Below, piece by piece: positions 10,024 through 20,532 of a stretch of 64,000 nucleotides of DNA. The notes beneath the pieces are model-generated. The model did not search any database and had not been told where the DNA came from. It worked only from the letters and a program-made list of their open reading frames with translations. The DNA lies in assembly GCF_018991925.1 (NCBI RefSeq), contig NW_024737042.1, positions 18,252,011 to 18,316,010 on the forward strand, in the 5' to 3' direction. The number at the start of each line of letters is the position of its first letter. The stretch's first letter is position 1. The position numbers were made by a program, and so were the translations under genes. The stretch comes from Homarus americanus (taxonomy: Eukaryota > Arthropoda > Malacostraca > Decapoda > Nephropidae).

Positions 10024-10468
10024 CCTCCAAAAAATTCCTACAAAAAGTTTCTCAAATGTTTGTTGTAGTATCAGGTGTGCTTAATAACATATCAAACGTC
10101 TACCACAGTCTGACCACGAGAAAGGTCTAATTTTCAAGATGGCGTCGAAGTTAGCCACCAGATCCTTAAAATGCCCGTTACTCCTTCATTATTCATCCTA
10201 GACAAGTAATTTTGGTGCCTACCCCCATGTTTTGGGGATCTAGGAATCCAATTAGCATATCTAAATTATAGTGAAGCCATTACATAATTACATAATTTAA
10301 GATGGAGGACCAATATGGCCGCCAAAGTATGAAAATGCCCATTACTCTCTAATTCATCTTAACCAAGTAATTTCGTTGTATAACCCCATGTTTTGGGGAT
10401 CTAGGAATCCAGTCAGCACATTTAAAATAATAGTGAAGTGATTACAGAATTACAAAATCCAAGATGAC
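10024..10468 (+). repeat. Left terminal inverted repeat with internal duplication
   Basis: The first 150 bp pair with the right TIR. After that, a unit of about 164 bp is present almost twice (from about 10170 and from about 10334). Each copy has TGCCC-TTACTC, AAGTAATTT, CCCCATGTTTTGGGGATCTA, GGAATCCA and a late AAGATGG/AAGATGACC motif. The right TIR has only one copy. Confidence 0.8.
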
Positions 10469-12604
10469 CTTGTACTAAGTTCTGCCTTCTTTGTGTCAAT
10501 CATATCTTTCATCTGGATCAACATATCTGATGCTACAGCGCTCTCCAAAGTAGTTTCTTTCGCCACCAAGGATGAGTATGTTTCTTCCACCTGGTCTACC
10601 ATTGACTCGAACTGTGGGTTATCCTTCAGCAGATCCGACACAACCAGGTGACTGAGACATCTGTCCACCAGCAAATGTCCACGGAAAGCTCTTTGCACTG
10701 ATTTTCCAGTCATCATATGCTGGATGGCATTTCCACCATAGACAATTTCCATAATGCTCCTGAGGCATGTGCCTTCCATCAGTGTGCCTATTGCACCAAG
10801 AAGGTTCATGAATGTGTGAAAACATCCAAGCATCAAGACAATGCTTTTCAAGTGGCTACTCTGTGGTGCATCCATGATGATCTCTGCAGCTTTCCAATAC
10901 AGGGGCTGATCAAACGTAATAATGGGCGGAGCATGGTGTTTGGTAGCGAGATCACAAATGAAATCAAGCGTGGACAGAATGCATGTCTTGTCCCCAGAGT
11001 ACAAGTCAATCATAGGCAAAAATGCAATTGATGATTGGCCTGGGTACTCTAATCCTTGATGAATGATATGCATCATTCCCTGCCACCCAGGGGTTTCCTG
11101 CTTGAAGTTTTGTGAAAGCTCCCACAGTACATCAATTGTCTTATCACTGCTGACCAATGCCGGGAGTTGTTCAAACATGATGGTTTGGCGCACATGTTTA
11201 GCGAAGCGATGTTCAATGATTGGAATTTTACTTTTCACTGAAAATTCAAGGTTGGTAACGTTTCTCCTTGGAATGACATGATCCTTCTTTCGCCCTGGGG
11301 TGAGTGCTGCTATAGTCCCCATTCCGTGGAAGGTCCCCCTGCCACCAATAGTGAGGATATTGTGGTCAACATTATCCCCGGCGAAAAGAAATGTCATGTC
11401 TAGCAAATCAATGTCATCCACTAACAAATCTGGAGCAACTGACTCCGCTGCATTCTTTTCAAAACACATGACTTCTTTATAAGAAGAACTAAATCCCATT
11501 TCATGAAGGGTATCCACCAGGAACTGTGACCGATACATATGATGTACCTGCACTGCAAGGCCAACTTGTAAGGGAGCTACAACAGCACGTGGTCGAACTG
11601 CCTGGACAATTGCATGTCCAATTCCTGCAACCTTTCGTCTTGTCTCCTTTCCCACGAAAAGACCATTCAACAGCATCTGCAGTGTCGGGAACAAACGAAA
11701 GGGCAGAATCAAGCTTGAGTGACTTTGCACTTGGATACTCATCTGTAAGGGATGGCACATTAGACCTGATATCACTTTTAATGAGTCATACCGCTGTTTC
11801 ATTGATCGCCTGTTTCTGTGATTCTTCGTCCTTTGCTTGGATGTTGAAATAAGATCTCAGTATCTGTGATGTCTTTTCCCTCATTGTCACTATGTCATAA
11901 AGGCCTTCCCCTTCAGCAAAATGAACATTGCCCCCATACTGTTCTTTCAATTGTCCTTTGAGTTATTGATTTCCATATGGTTCAAAATCTGTATTTGTCA
12001 GAAATTCCTTCATTTTTTCTCGTAAATGTGAAATTGTCAATTGTTCTTCATCATTATTCTCAAGGTAAGAGCAAACGTTCATGAATGCTGCTCCTGAGTT
12101 TGGTACTGCTAAGCCCAGACCGGAAATTACCACTGCAAGAGCGATGGTAAATACAGTCTGCAGCATGTAGATCACAGCCATAATATTTAATCCTGCCTTT
12201 CACAGTGAAGGTCCATTCAACTGAACGACTGTCACAACACTCAAGAATGGTCTGCACAAACATATCGGTCTTTACATAACTAAAGCTTGCACCTCTTGGT
12301 GTTACTGTAGTCCCACAGAAAAGGCAATCCGTTTGGCTGTTGAAAGAACTGGATGATACTCTGGCACTTCTCTTTGGTGGCTCAACTTTCTTTTTTTATT
12401 TTCAATGTCTTTTGGATTGATGTATCTCTTTCGACATGTAATGTGTACCTTTTCACCAGCTGAAACGACTACATCATCCCCTCTTTGCACACTCGCACTG
12501 TTGATTCCATCAGCTCCCTTCTGACGAAGTTCAACCACATCAGAAACATCTAAGTCTTCACGGCAAATGGGGCAAGTCTCTTGGTTTACAGTGCTAGCAC
12601 TCAT
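10468..12604 (-). pseudogene. Transposon protein of an unnamed invertebrate family (N-terminal half)
   Basis: Coding order on the minus strand. At 12604-12302: a Cys-rich head with CPICREDLDVSDVVELRQKG, RGDDVVVSAGEKVH and ITCRKRYINP, probably a zinc-binding unit. At 12263-11963, in two frames: CDSRSVEWTFTVKGRIKYYG, CDLHAADCIYHRSCSGNFRS and YLENNDEEQLTISHLREKMK. Then about 11960-11700, and a 450-residue open frame at 11802-10450 holding FLFAGDNVDHNILTIGGRGT, FHGMG, GWQGMMHIIHQG, FLPMIDLYSGDKTCILSTLD, PIITFDQPLYWKA, CFHTFMNLLGAIGTLMEGT and MTGKSVQRAFRGHLLVDR. Acidic residues in DNVDHN, PMIDL, FDQPLY and MEIVYG could form a metal-dependent nuclease core, but that is inference. Homology stops at AELSTRS, where the left TIR begins. 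Full-length relatives that I recall are far longer. Several frameshifts and at least one stop make this copy inactive. Confidence 0.7.
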
Positions 12605-12689
12605 GGTCAGGCCTGAAAAGATGCGAAAGTGAAGGTCATTAGTAAATAAAGTCAGTAAATAAATAATGTAAATAAACAGTCACACAAAG

Positions 12690-12981
12690 CAAAGTGTATC
12701 TTGGATTTCACAATTTTGTAATCATGTCGCTTTTTTAACAAGCCAAACAGATTCCTAGGCCACCAAAACATGGGGTTAGACATCAAAATTACTTCTCTAG
12801 GATGAATAATAAAGGAGTAACAGGCATTTTTAGGATCTGGTGGCTATTCGACGCCATCTTGAAAATCAGACCTTTCTCGTGGTCAGACTGTGGTAGACTT
12901 TTGATATGTTATTAAGCACACCTGATACTACAAGGAACAGTTAAGAAACCTTTTGTAGGAATTTTTGTAGGGTAAGGTGGT
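12690..12981 (-). repeat. Right terminal inverted repeat
   Basis: Inverse of the left TIR: on the minus strand it reads AAAAATTCCTACAAAAGG, AGTATCAGGTGTGCTTAATA, then GATGGCGTCGAATAGCCACC, CCCCATGTTTTGGTGGCCTA and AATCCAAGATACAC. The outermost bases are A-rich and the exact tip is uncertain by about 10 bp. Confidence 0.8.
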
Positions 12982-12999
12982 TTTTTTTTCATAAATGCA

Positions 13000-14290
13000 G
13001 CCGCCTACAGGTTGTTTTCAAAAAGGAGCAAGTTGACGGAGCAGTAGTCTCTGTATTATATAAAGACTCTACTAGACCTTTCAGATCTTATGACTGATTT
13101 ATACATGGCAAAAACTGGGAAGTGATCTGAGATATTGTTATAAATAATTCCACTTGTAAGATTGTCAGGAGTGTTGTTAATCCAGATATGATCTATTATA
13201 GTGGCAGTTACTCTGGTGGGTTTGGTTATAGTGTCGAAGAAGAGCTTAGTATGACAGGTAGCAAGAAGGTCTATTACTGAGGTGTCGGTTTCTGATTTTA
13301 ATCGATCAAAGTTGAAAATTCCTGTAATGTTGCAAAGTTTCCTCTCTGAACTAATGATAGAGATAAGCTCCGAAAATTTATCAAGAAAGTTCTTACATTA
13401 CTCTGGGGTCTTCTGTAGATTACTCCTACTAGGATATTTCGTGTGTCGTTACGTAATTCAGTGAAAACACTCTCCATGAACTCCTGAACCTTTAAATCAT
13501 CTCTTACAGAAGTGTTATACTTGGTATCAAGACACAGGGCGACACCACCACTGTGTCGTGACGTGTTGACGCTGTGTATATTATAAATAGGGATGTTATA
13601 CAAATGTTCAATATCGTTAGTGAGTTTGGTCTCACAGAACCCAAGTATATAAAATTTGTGGGCATTAGAAAATATACACTCATCTAAAAAGGTATATAAG
13701 TGACGGAGAATACTGCTAATGTCATGGCTAATTAAGGAGAAGGAATGAGATAGTGGAAGACTAGAACTAAACTCGGGAGAGTCAGGAAAGTTACAGTTAC
13801 AGTTGGGGGTTGGTGTAACCCAGTGAGTTTGTAGAAAGGCATCAGGGTCGATATGAGGGAGTATTGTGTTGACACCAGGGGTGAAGGGGGTGTCACACAT
13901 ATGGTCCAGTACATCATTAGTGTAAGACTATTGATACTGAATAAGATACAAAAAAACTCAGGGTCACTGAGGTGTGAAAAAGGAAGGTCAAAGAAATTTA
14001 CAATAGTGGGGGGTAACGTACTCACAAGTGCTACAACCAACAGAATTAAGATGACTGGTGCTGTTGAGGGTGATTCCCAGTTTGGGTGGGAGGTGCGCCT
14101 GTCTCTTGGTTCTGAAAGTTGCCGATTCCCACCGCGGAGGGTGGATGTGTAGTACCCGAGTTGGCCGGGCGGGGGTAGACTTCCATAGGTGATTGCCAGG
14201 AAAGGGGCAATGGCTGGTTTCCCCTCAGTAGGGAGGGGGTTCTCGTGAGGCTTGGAGGGTTCGTACAGCAGGTGGGTGAGTGGATGGGTG
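13000..14290 (-). pseudogene. LINE copy B, ORF1 tail and ORF2 endonuclease
   Basis: The minus strand first carries a proline-rich stretch (14290-13990) continuing ORF1. A 200-residue open frame (13900-13298) and its extension to about 13050 then encode an APE-type endonuclease: YILGFCETKLTNDIEHLYNI, NTSRHSGGVALCLDTKYNTS, ESVFTELRNDTRNILVGVIY, then DTSVIDLLATCHTKLFF, ITKPTRVTATIIDHIW and NISDHFPVFAMY with the SDH catalytic box. The GDFN box is not recognisable (NFATLQEFST instead) and there are frame changes. The 3' side is cut by the DNA transposon at 12981 and resumes at 10017. The same endonuclease recurs on the plus strand at 26045-29910. Confidence 0.8.
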
Positions 14291-14403
14291 TCCACTTGCC
14301 CGAAAGTCCCTCACAACAAGGGTTTTATGACCGAACGTCGCGTGTTTCCCATGTTTTCTGGCTTCTTTAAACTGGTCCATTTGCAGTTGGCGGGCTTTAG
14401 TAG

Positions 14404-14660
14404 TGTAGGTTATGTATCTAAGCTACTGTGCCGAGTAGCATTTATATATGTAATCACGTGGCAACACTGCACGTGTTATGTGGCAACATTGCCGCGAGGC
14501 TGCCATATGGCAAGGAAGTCTTAGTCTGACTCTGTGGGCCGTGCATGGCACACGCTAGTCACTACTTGTATTTCTCCTATCCGTTAATAAATAGACTTCA
14601 GTATTACCGGGTGTTTCCCTACCCATCACTGCCTTGTTCAGGGAACACTTGGAACCTTCA
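14404..14660 (+). repeat. E1 5' LTR
   Basis: 257 bp, starts TGTAGGTTATG and ends AACCTTCA. It is matched along its length by 17413-17663. Confidence 0.95.
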
Positions 14661-14678
14661 TGGCGCACTGAGTAGGAT
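14661..14678 (+). other. E1 primer-binding site
   Basis: TGGCGCACTGAGTAGGA begins directly after the LTR with TGG. I do not recognise which tRNA it pairs with; it differs from the tRNA-Arg type sites of the other LTR elements here. Confidence 0.5.
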
Positions 14679-15008
14679 CTGTGGACTTTACAAGTGTGTG
14701 AACAATGGACAGTTAGCCGGCAATGTGCGACTGCTGGTGATGTGCGCGTCGACTCTTAGTGTGTTGTGTTGTGTTGTGTTGTGTTGCGTTGTGTTTCGCC
14801 GCGACGTGCAGTGTTGCGCCGTCACAGTGCATTTTAGTAATGGTGGCAGTGTTAGTGTCAGTGTATTAGTGTGTCTAGAGCTGAGAGTTGAGAATTGGCC
14901 TGTCTTTTGTGGTACCCACGGAGCACGCAGGCGTACACCCTTATCGTGTGACATCCGGGGAGACACTGACGTTCTTGCCTCCGCAGCGGCCACCAAGATC
15001 TGCTCTCA

Positions 15009-15048
<40 letters not shown>
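15009..15048. repeat. (CA)n microsatellite in the E1 leader
   Basis: About 20 CA units between the primer site and the gag start. Open frames through it are artefacts upstream of the likely start at 15167. Confidence 0.95.
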
Positions 15049-15051
<3 letters not shown>

Positions 15052-15166
15052 GGACAAAACAGTGGACTCTATGCTTTATTTCTCCGCTGTTTATGTCATA
15101 TATATGTGGTTCGAGCTGATGAGGCGCCACTTTATATACCAAACAGCGCAGTTCAAGCATACTAAA

Positions 15167-17358
15167 ATGGGCGGTAAGAAGGGACAACGTCAAGATGGGA
15201 GACACGACTCCCCACCACCTTCTCCTCTACCGGGCACAGATGGAGCTTCTGCGCCCACCGCCCCTCATCCTTCACCTACAGCGATGGACATTGCCACAAT
15301 TCTGAGGTGGATGGACGACAGGGACGAGAGATGCAGAGAAATGGAACTTCAGAGGGAGGAGATACGAAGAGAGGAGGAAAAGGCGCGCTTTGATGCAATA
15401 TTGGCGACCCTGGCGCTAACCCACCCTCCCTCACTCGCAGGTATCGCGCACCAAGGCGCCAGTACCCTCCCTCCTCCACCACACCAGCGTCCTCCAGGCA
15501 CTCTTGCTATTCCAACAGCTCCCAAAGCATCTGTTCACCAGACGTCACGTTACAGCTTTTTCGTGAGTGGAGGCGGCGGTGGACAGATTACTCCACGATG
15601 GTGGACCTTGACAGCATGCCTCCAAACAAACAGCTCATCCAACTGCGGATGTGTTTGTCGCTGGAGACCCAGAGAGTTTTGGAGCACACGTTGAAAGTGC
15701 CTCCCGATTCTACGTCATCAGTGACGGATGTGCTCGACCCTTTGCAGGAGCACGTTAAGGGTCGGAATAATGAGGCTTTGCGTCGCCGCGCCTTCACCAT
15801 CAACAAGCAGGCGGAGAATGAATCCTTTGACGACTTTTTTGTACGTTTGAAGAGTTTGTCGGAGGAGATCGACGTCTGCAAGGCGCACAGCCAGGAATGT
15901 GAGAAAGCCTGGATCAAGCACGGGATTTTGACAGGTGTCAGGCACGAAGAGTTGGTGCAGCGACTCATCCCCCTGGACGCTTCCTCCACACTCCAGGTGG
16001 TTGTGACTGAATGTCGGTCATACGAGGCCACCAAGTCCGCCAGCTCTGCCTTACAGGCCCCACCTGCTGTGAGAGCTATCTTACAATATAAGAAGGCTAA
16101 GAAGGCGGCCAACAACGTGAAGGCTGCCGTACGTTCTTCCACGCCTCCGCCTAGTGCTTCCTGTGGCAGCTGTGGAAAGCAGCATGGCCACAAGACATGC
16201 CCGGCCGCCGACGCACTGTGTCGTGGATGTGACCGTAATGGCCACTGGTCTAACACAGACAGGTGCCCTGCACGAGGCCGCAAGTGTCAGGCCTGCGGTC
16301 GCTATGGACACAACGACAAGTGCTGCCGCCAACCCAAGCCCAAAAGCCCGAGACGAGGAGAAAAGCAGCGCACTTCCCTCGGGGTGGTTCGCACGCAGCA
16401 CCCTTCAGATGGCCCACGCAGCCCCAAGCAGCAGCTGAGTCACATCAGGAGGGTGGAATCGACCACATGCCCCAGGGCTACCCCTTCACCTACCATCCGC
16501 GTCGCCGTCACACACGGTGATGTGTCGGGTCACATCGAGGTGATACCGGACACCGGCGCTGATACTACGGTGATAGGCCTGAAGCACCTCCAGAAACTGG
16601 GCCTCACCAAACGCGACCTGGGACCACCGCCGCAGCTGCTGTACTACAATGCAGACGGTTCCCAGACGCCCGACGCTGTGGGCTCCTTTCAAGCGGAGAA
16701 CACCTACGGCGACAGGTCGTGTCACGGATGGATGGACGTGCAGCCTAAGCTCGCTACACCCTTGTTGTCGTGGGAGCACTGGAAGGAGCTAGGCGTGGTG
16801 CCCAGAGACTTTCCCGAGCAGATCACAGCTGCTCGGTACACCGCCAGCAGGGTGCGTGAGTCAACGAGCGACGCGCCTGGCACTGCCGCACAGAGCTGCC
16901 CAGAACCAGCGTCCACTCCCACCCACACAGGACGCTCCCCTGCCCAGATCCTGTATGGTCATACTCTCTGCTCTTGCGTTCCTGCACACGCCAAGGCCTT
17001 TGCGAAGGACTGGCTGACCAGAGCCGGGAGCTGCGACCGCTGCGCCGCTACACGTGCCCAGGACGCCAAGGCTCGGTATGACGACCATGCCCGCCTTCTT
17101 CAGAGACTGGAGATTGGTGCCCTTGTCCGCGTCCAGGACCCGACGACGACACGTTGGGACAAGGTGGGCACAGTGATGGGCGTCAGCCGGTCGCAAGACT
17201 ACAATGTCAGGATGCCGAGCGGCCGTGTCTGGTGGAGGAACCGCCGCTTCCTCCGGCCAGTCCCACCCCCTGCTGCTGGTCCCCTGACCGAGGACGAGTC
17301 CCCCTACACCTCACGAGGATCCGCCCCACAGTGCACCTCGACGCTTGGAGCGACTTAG
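15167..17358 (+). CDS. E1 Gag-protease fused to an integrase C-terminal tail
   Basis: The likely start is the ATG at 15167 (MGGKKGQRQDG), followed by a charged helix (MDDRDERCREMELQREEI). Near 15535 the frame slips by one, and gag proper continues as LFREWRRRWTDYSTMVDL in a frame open to 17358 (586 residues from the ATG at 15598). Visible in order: gag core (KQLIQLRMCLSLETQRVLEH, ALRRRAFTINKQAENESFDD), three Cys/His zinc knuckles (CGSCGKQHGHKTC, CRGCDRNGHWSNTDRC, CQACGRYGHNDKC), an aspartic protease (VIPDTGADTTVIG) and, straight after the linker, the integrase tail (HTGRSPAQILYGHT, ARYDDHARLL, WDKVGTVMG, WWRNRRFLRPVP). Reverse transcriptase, RNase H and the integrase core are absent without loss of frame. 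Such a copy could only move with enzymes supplied in trans. Confidence 0.85.
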
Positions 17359-17389
17359 GACTAAGAAGTCCGCTCAAGACAAAGACTAT

Positions 17390-17412
17390 GAGCGTGAGGG
17401 GGGTGAGGGAGA
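17390..17412 (+). other. E1 polypurine tract
   Basis: A G/A-rich run including GAGGGGGGTGAGGGAGA lies immediately before the 3' LTR, as expected for plus-strand priming. Confidence 0.75.
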
Positions 17413-17663
17413 TGTAGGTTATGTATCTAAGCTACTGTGCCAAGTAGCATTTATATATGTAATCACGTGGCAACACTGCACGTGTTATGTGGCAACATTG
17501 CCCCGAGGCTGCCATATGGCAAGGCAGTCTGACTCTGTGGGTCGTGCATGGCACACGCTAGTCACTACTTGTATTTCTCCTATCCGTTAATAAATGGACT
17601 TCAATGTTACCCGGTGTTTCCCTACCCATCACTGCCTTGTTCAGGGAACACTTGGAACCTTCA
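17413..17663 (+). repeat. E1 3' LTR
   Basis: 251 bp, starts TGTAGGTTATG and ends AACCTTCA. It differs from the 5' LTR by a 6-bp deletion and about eight substitutions. Confidence 0.95.
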
Positions 17664-17668
17664 AGTAG

Positions 17669-18925
17669 TACCTGGGCATTGGTCCTCATTGACAAAGACT
17701 GTGATACGGACAGGGAGGGAATAAACTTTGTTATGATGTCTCGGGGACGGGAAGCGTTTGGTTTCCCGATGTGTTGAACACGGTCGACTTTACTACTGTC
17801 AGTTTAAAATACTTTCAGCAGGCATGAAATTTTGCGCTGGGGTGACTCCGCCCTGTATCGTATACAAAATCCACCCAATCCGGTGTTGTCGCTCAGTTGT
17901 TCAACTCGAGTCTTGAGTGATCGGCTCTCTTCAGCTTCAGCGTTCAACTTTGATTTTAAGTCTCTTATTTCCTCCTGCGAGAATTACAAGCTTGCTACAA
18001 CGTCATTCAACTTGGTTGTGAGGCGGCGGTCAGCTTCTTCTAGGTTCCTGATGGTCTCCTTCATTTGTTGGAGGAGTCCTGTACGAGTGAGTAGAACTCC
18101 CATTATCATATCAGCCAGCCAACTATAGGGTAACAGTCAACTCCTGGGAGCCGGGTCAGGAACGCACCATCGAAAAGCTGCTCTGGAACAGTATGGCTTA
18201 GTGGAAGCTCTGCCGGAGGTATCCGGAAATTATTTACTGTATAACCACGTGGCATCTACGTCCAACAGATCACAAGATGTAATATCGTATGATGGTGGTG
18301 GATTAAATATTAACCATAAATGGATACAGTCGGGAAACGTGAGTACACAGGGGCCATCACTTCCTCCAATATTTCCTGTGATCTCAGTCACTTCATGATA
18401 CGTCACGTGTTCGTTGTGTGTCACCTCACATATGTTTTGGCGTTCACCTCGTGTGTTATTTGGTCGCCAACAGTGGAGACGACCACAGGTGTTAGACAAA
18501 TAATTTTCCTCCGTCAAGGCAACTGCATTTGTAATTGGGGAACGTCTACCTCCAGGACCTGTCTGACATCGGCCGGGGTAATCTTCGACCTGTCACACCT
18601 TGGTTGGTCTTTAAGATTACCCGACTCTTCCCATCTTCTGCACCAAAGTCTAGTTATCAGCTTTGAAACTCCAAGTCCTCTTTCTATGCCAGCAATATGA
18701 AGACTGGACTATCTCATGCCGCCCTATTATAACCATTTTTTTTTATTATCTGTAGCGTTTACTATTATTCGCACTTAAACGTTTTGAGTAATTTGAATGT
18801 TTTATTGTTACAATTCTTCCTTATAATAATTTATATTGAATATTTACTCTGTACTTCTGACCATGTAATAAATAAAACTTGTGTGACGTTGAAAGGCCTG
18901 GCACTTATAAAATACAAATGCTACT
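17669..18925 (-). pseudogene. LINE copy B: ORF1 and Tc1-like 5' part
   Basis: Reverse complement of copy A. On the minus strand: the Tc1-like stretch (18925 to about 18530) with RGLGVSKLITRLW and ESGNLKDQPRCDRSK; a middle part (18520-18110) without clear homology, although one frame stays open for 95 codons; and ORF1 starting at the ATG whose complement is 18107-18109 (MIMGVLLTRTGLLQQM), continuing into the coiled coil NLEEADRRLTTKLNDVVASL. A TAA at 17984-17986 is shared with copy A. After 17669 the reading is interrupted by E1 and resumes at 14398. Confidence 0.75.
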
Positions 18926-18929
18926 GTAC

Positions 18930-19618
18930 ATACATCAGTGCTAGAGTTGGCAGAGCAGAGATGTTGACATTTGGCAGGGAATCATCGGGAGAAATGGACT
19001 AGGCAAGTGTAATTCCAAAGGCGTACTCCTTCTCAGCAAGTGAGCTCTACAAAACCTCCCTTTCACCAATACCTAGTTTAGCCAGGCCGACGAGTTCAAG
19101 GGTTCCTGGCCACACCCACGATCCAAACACTTGTGTCTCATTAACTACACCATTGTCAGAGAAAAAGATCGCCGAGATGTCCTCATCACCCAAGCCATGC
19201 ATGGCTCAGACCACTGCTACACTGATCATCGGCTCGTCAGAGCCAAGCTCTCACTTCACGTCACGAGAAAACGGGGAAGGCAGGAAGCCTCCAAAAGAGG
19301 TATAACACTAAGAGTCTGGAGGATCCAACGGTAGCACATGCTTTCAGAGAGCAGCTCGAACATGTGCTGACAAACAACCCGGCAACAAACAACTCAAATC
19401 CCAGTGACGAATGGGATATTCTCGACACTGCCATGACAAAAACCTGCAGAGAGACCCTCGGCCAGATCGAAAGAATACACCAGGACTGGTTTGATGAAAA
19501 TGACCCGGCAATCAATGTACTCGTCGATGGTAAACGCGCTGCTTTAAGTGATAGGCAAATCAACCCTCAGTCTTGGACCAAAGCTGCTACCTTCCACAAG
19601 AAGAAAGTGGTGGCCCAG
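18930..19618 (+). pseudogene. RTE-like LINE endonuclease end and linker
   Basis: Frames read GLGKCNSKGVLLLSK, a stop, FKGSWPHPRSKHLCLINYTI, VREKDRRDVLITQAMHGSDH, TDHRLVRAKLSLHVTRKRGR. This is the C-terminal half of an APE endonuclease of the type in CFDP2/RTE-related LINEs, with the TDHRL box corresponding to the catalytic SDH. The linker then reads EWDILDTAMTKTCRETLGQI and WTKAATFHKKKVVAQ up to the LTR. A frameshift lies near 19335. Confidence 0.75.
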
Positions 19619-20330
19619 TGTAAAGGCCTGGGACTTAGGGATAGAAATCCCTTACCAGACTAATCAGGTTCTTAATAAAGGAAAGTCAAGGACCATGGTT
19701 TTCTGAGGAATAACAAACAACCGTTTGAGATTGACATCTCTTTACTATAAAAAATGTAACACAAACGCTGACACCACTCAACAAACATCAAATAACAATT
19801 GCGGGAGTCAAACAATTAATGCAGTCAACAGTTAATGGAGTCAAACAATTAAGGGAAGCAATCAATTAAAGGAAGCATACAATTAAAGGAAGCAAACAAT
19901 TAATGGGAGTCAGCAATTAATGGAATCAAACAATAGAATCAAACAATGAACAGATATTTCCTACGGCAGTGGCCCTGGGGATGTCCAGACAGGCTTCCTC
20001 ACTCGAGCTGCCGATGTCTTGCTACAGAGAGACACCGGGGCACAGACGGAGGGGATGAACTGACGGTCGTAGCAGCTGCGGTAGTGGTATGGGGTCCAGG
20101 GATTGACAGCCCACGAGTCCAGAACCTTTGATGAGATCACAGCTAGAATTTGACGAACAGCGGGGTAGCTAGACAGTGACTGTATGGCGGCTGGGATGAA
20201 TCTGCCGGTGACACAGGTAGCCGCTGCCGTTCTCACCTCTGTACAACCCCCCCCCCCCAAGTGTTGGTCGCACCAGCAAACGAGAGAGTTAGCAGCGGTA
20301 ACGGGCAGGAAGATCGTTTCCGCCCTTACA
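19619..20330 (-). repeat. E2 3' LTR (minus orientation)
   Basis: 712 bp. On the minus strand it starts TGTAAGGGCGGAAACGATC and ends CCTTTACA. It contains a tandem array of units about 17 bp long (AGTCAAACAATTAATGG type) at about 19800-19950. Confidence 0.95.
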
Positions 20331-20347
20331 CAGCTCCCCCAACAAAA
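20331..20347 (-). other. E2 polypurine tract
   Basis: On the minus strand TTTTGTTGGGGGAGCTG lies directly outside the LTR start. Confidence 0.6.
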
Positions 20348-20532
20348 ATCTACTGCAAGGTAGATTAAAACTTAAGATTAGTACACAAAGCATAATCATC
20401 TTACAACAAATACTTAAATACACATAACAAAATAAAGAAGGGTCACATAAAAGAATAGGTGGATCTTGATGTCCAAAACGTAAGGCCGTATCAAGGAACT
20501 GCACGTGGGGTCCACTTCATCCAGGTTTAAGT

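Larger units (their letters stand above)
10024..12981 (-). mobile_element. DNA transposon with long TIRs, uncharacterised superfamily
   Basis: Sequence at 10024-10180 recurs inverted at about 12825-12981, with roughly two mismatches and one small indel in the 97 bases that I aligned. Between the repeats lies a single broken minus-strand coding region. The flanks are LINE ORF2 sequence that becomes continuous if the element is removed. I cannot fix a clean target duplication: the flanks share only an imperfect similarity (GCGG-CT-ATGAA). The protein belongs to a large invertebrate family that I cannot name. The copy lacks the C-terminal half of that family, so it is an internally deleted derivative. 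Confidence 0.8.
14399..17668 (+). mobile_element. LTR retrotransposon with TSD, internally deleted (E1)
   Basis: Two LTRs (14404-14660 and 17413-17663), a primer site immediately inside the first, a gag-protease-integrase-tail coding region, and a polypurine tract at 17390-17412. The element is bounded by a perfect 5-bp duplication, AGTAG, at 14399-14403 and 17664-17668. Outside it, the flanks join into the LINE ORF1 of copy B, and copy A (near 9755) shows the unoccupied site. The LTRs differ by several substitutions and one 6-bp indel, so the insertion is not very recent. Reverse transcriptase and RNase H are missing. Confidence 0.95.

Noticed and set aside
10717..11852. Several plus-strand frames within the first DNA transposon
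   Set aside because: They are antisense shadows of the minus-strand protein, which carries the recognisable motifs.
14545..15166. A 206-codon plus-strand frame before E1 gag
   Set aside because: It covers LTR, primer site and the (CA)n leader. Gag homology starts only after the ATG at 15167.
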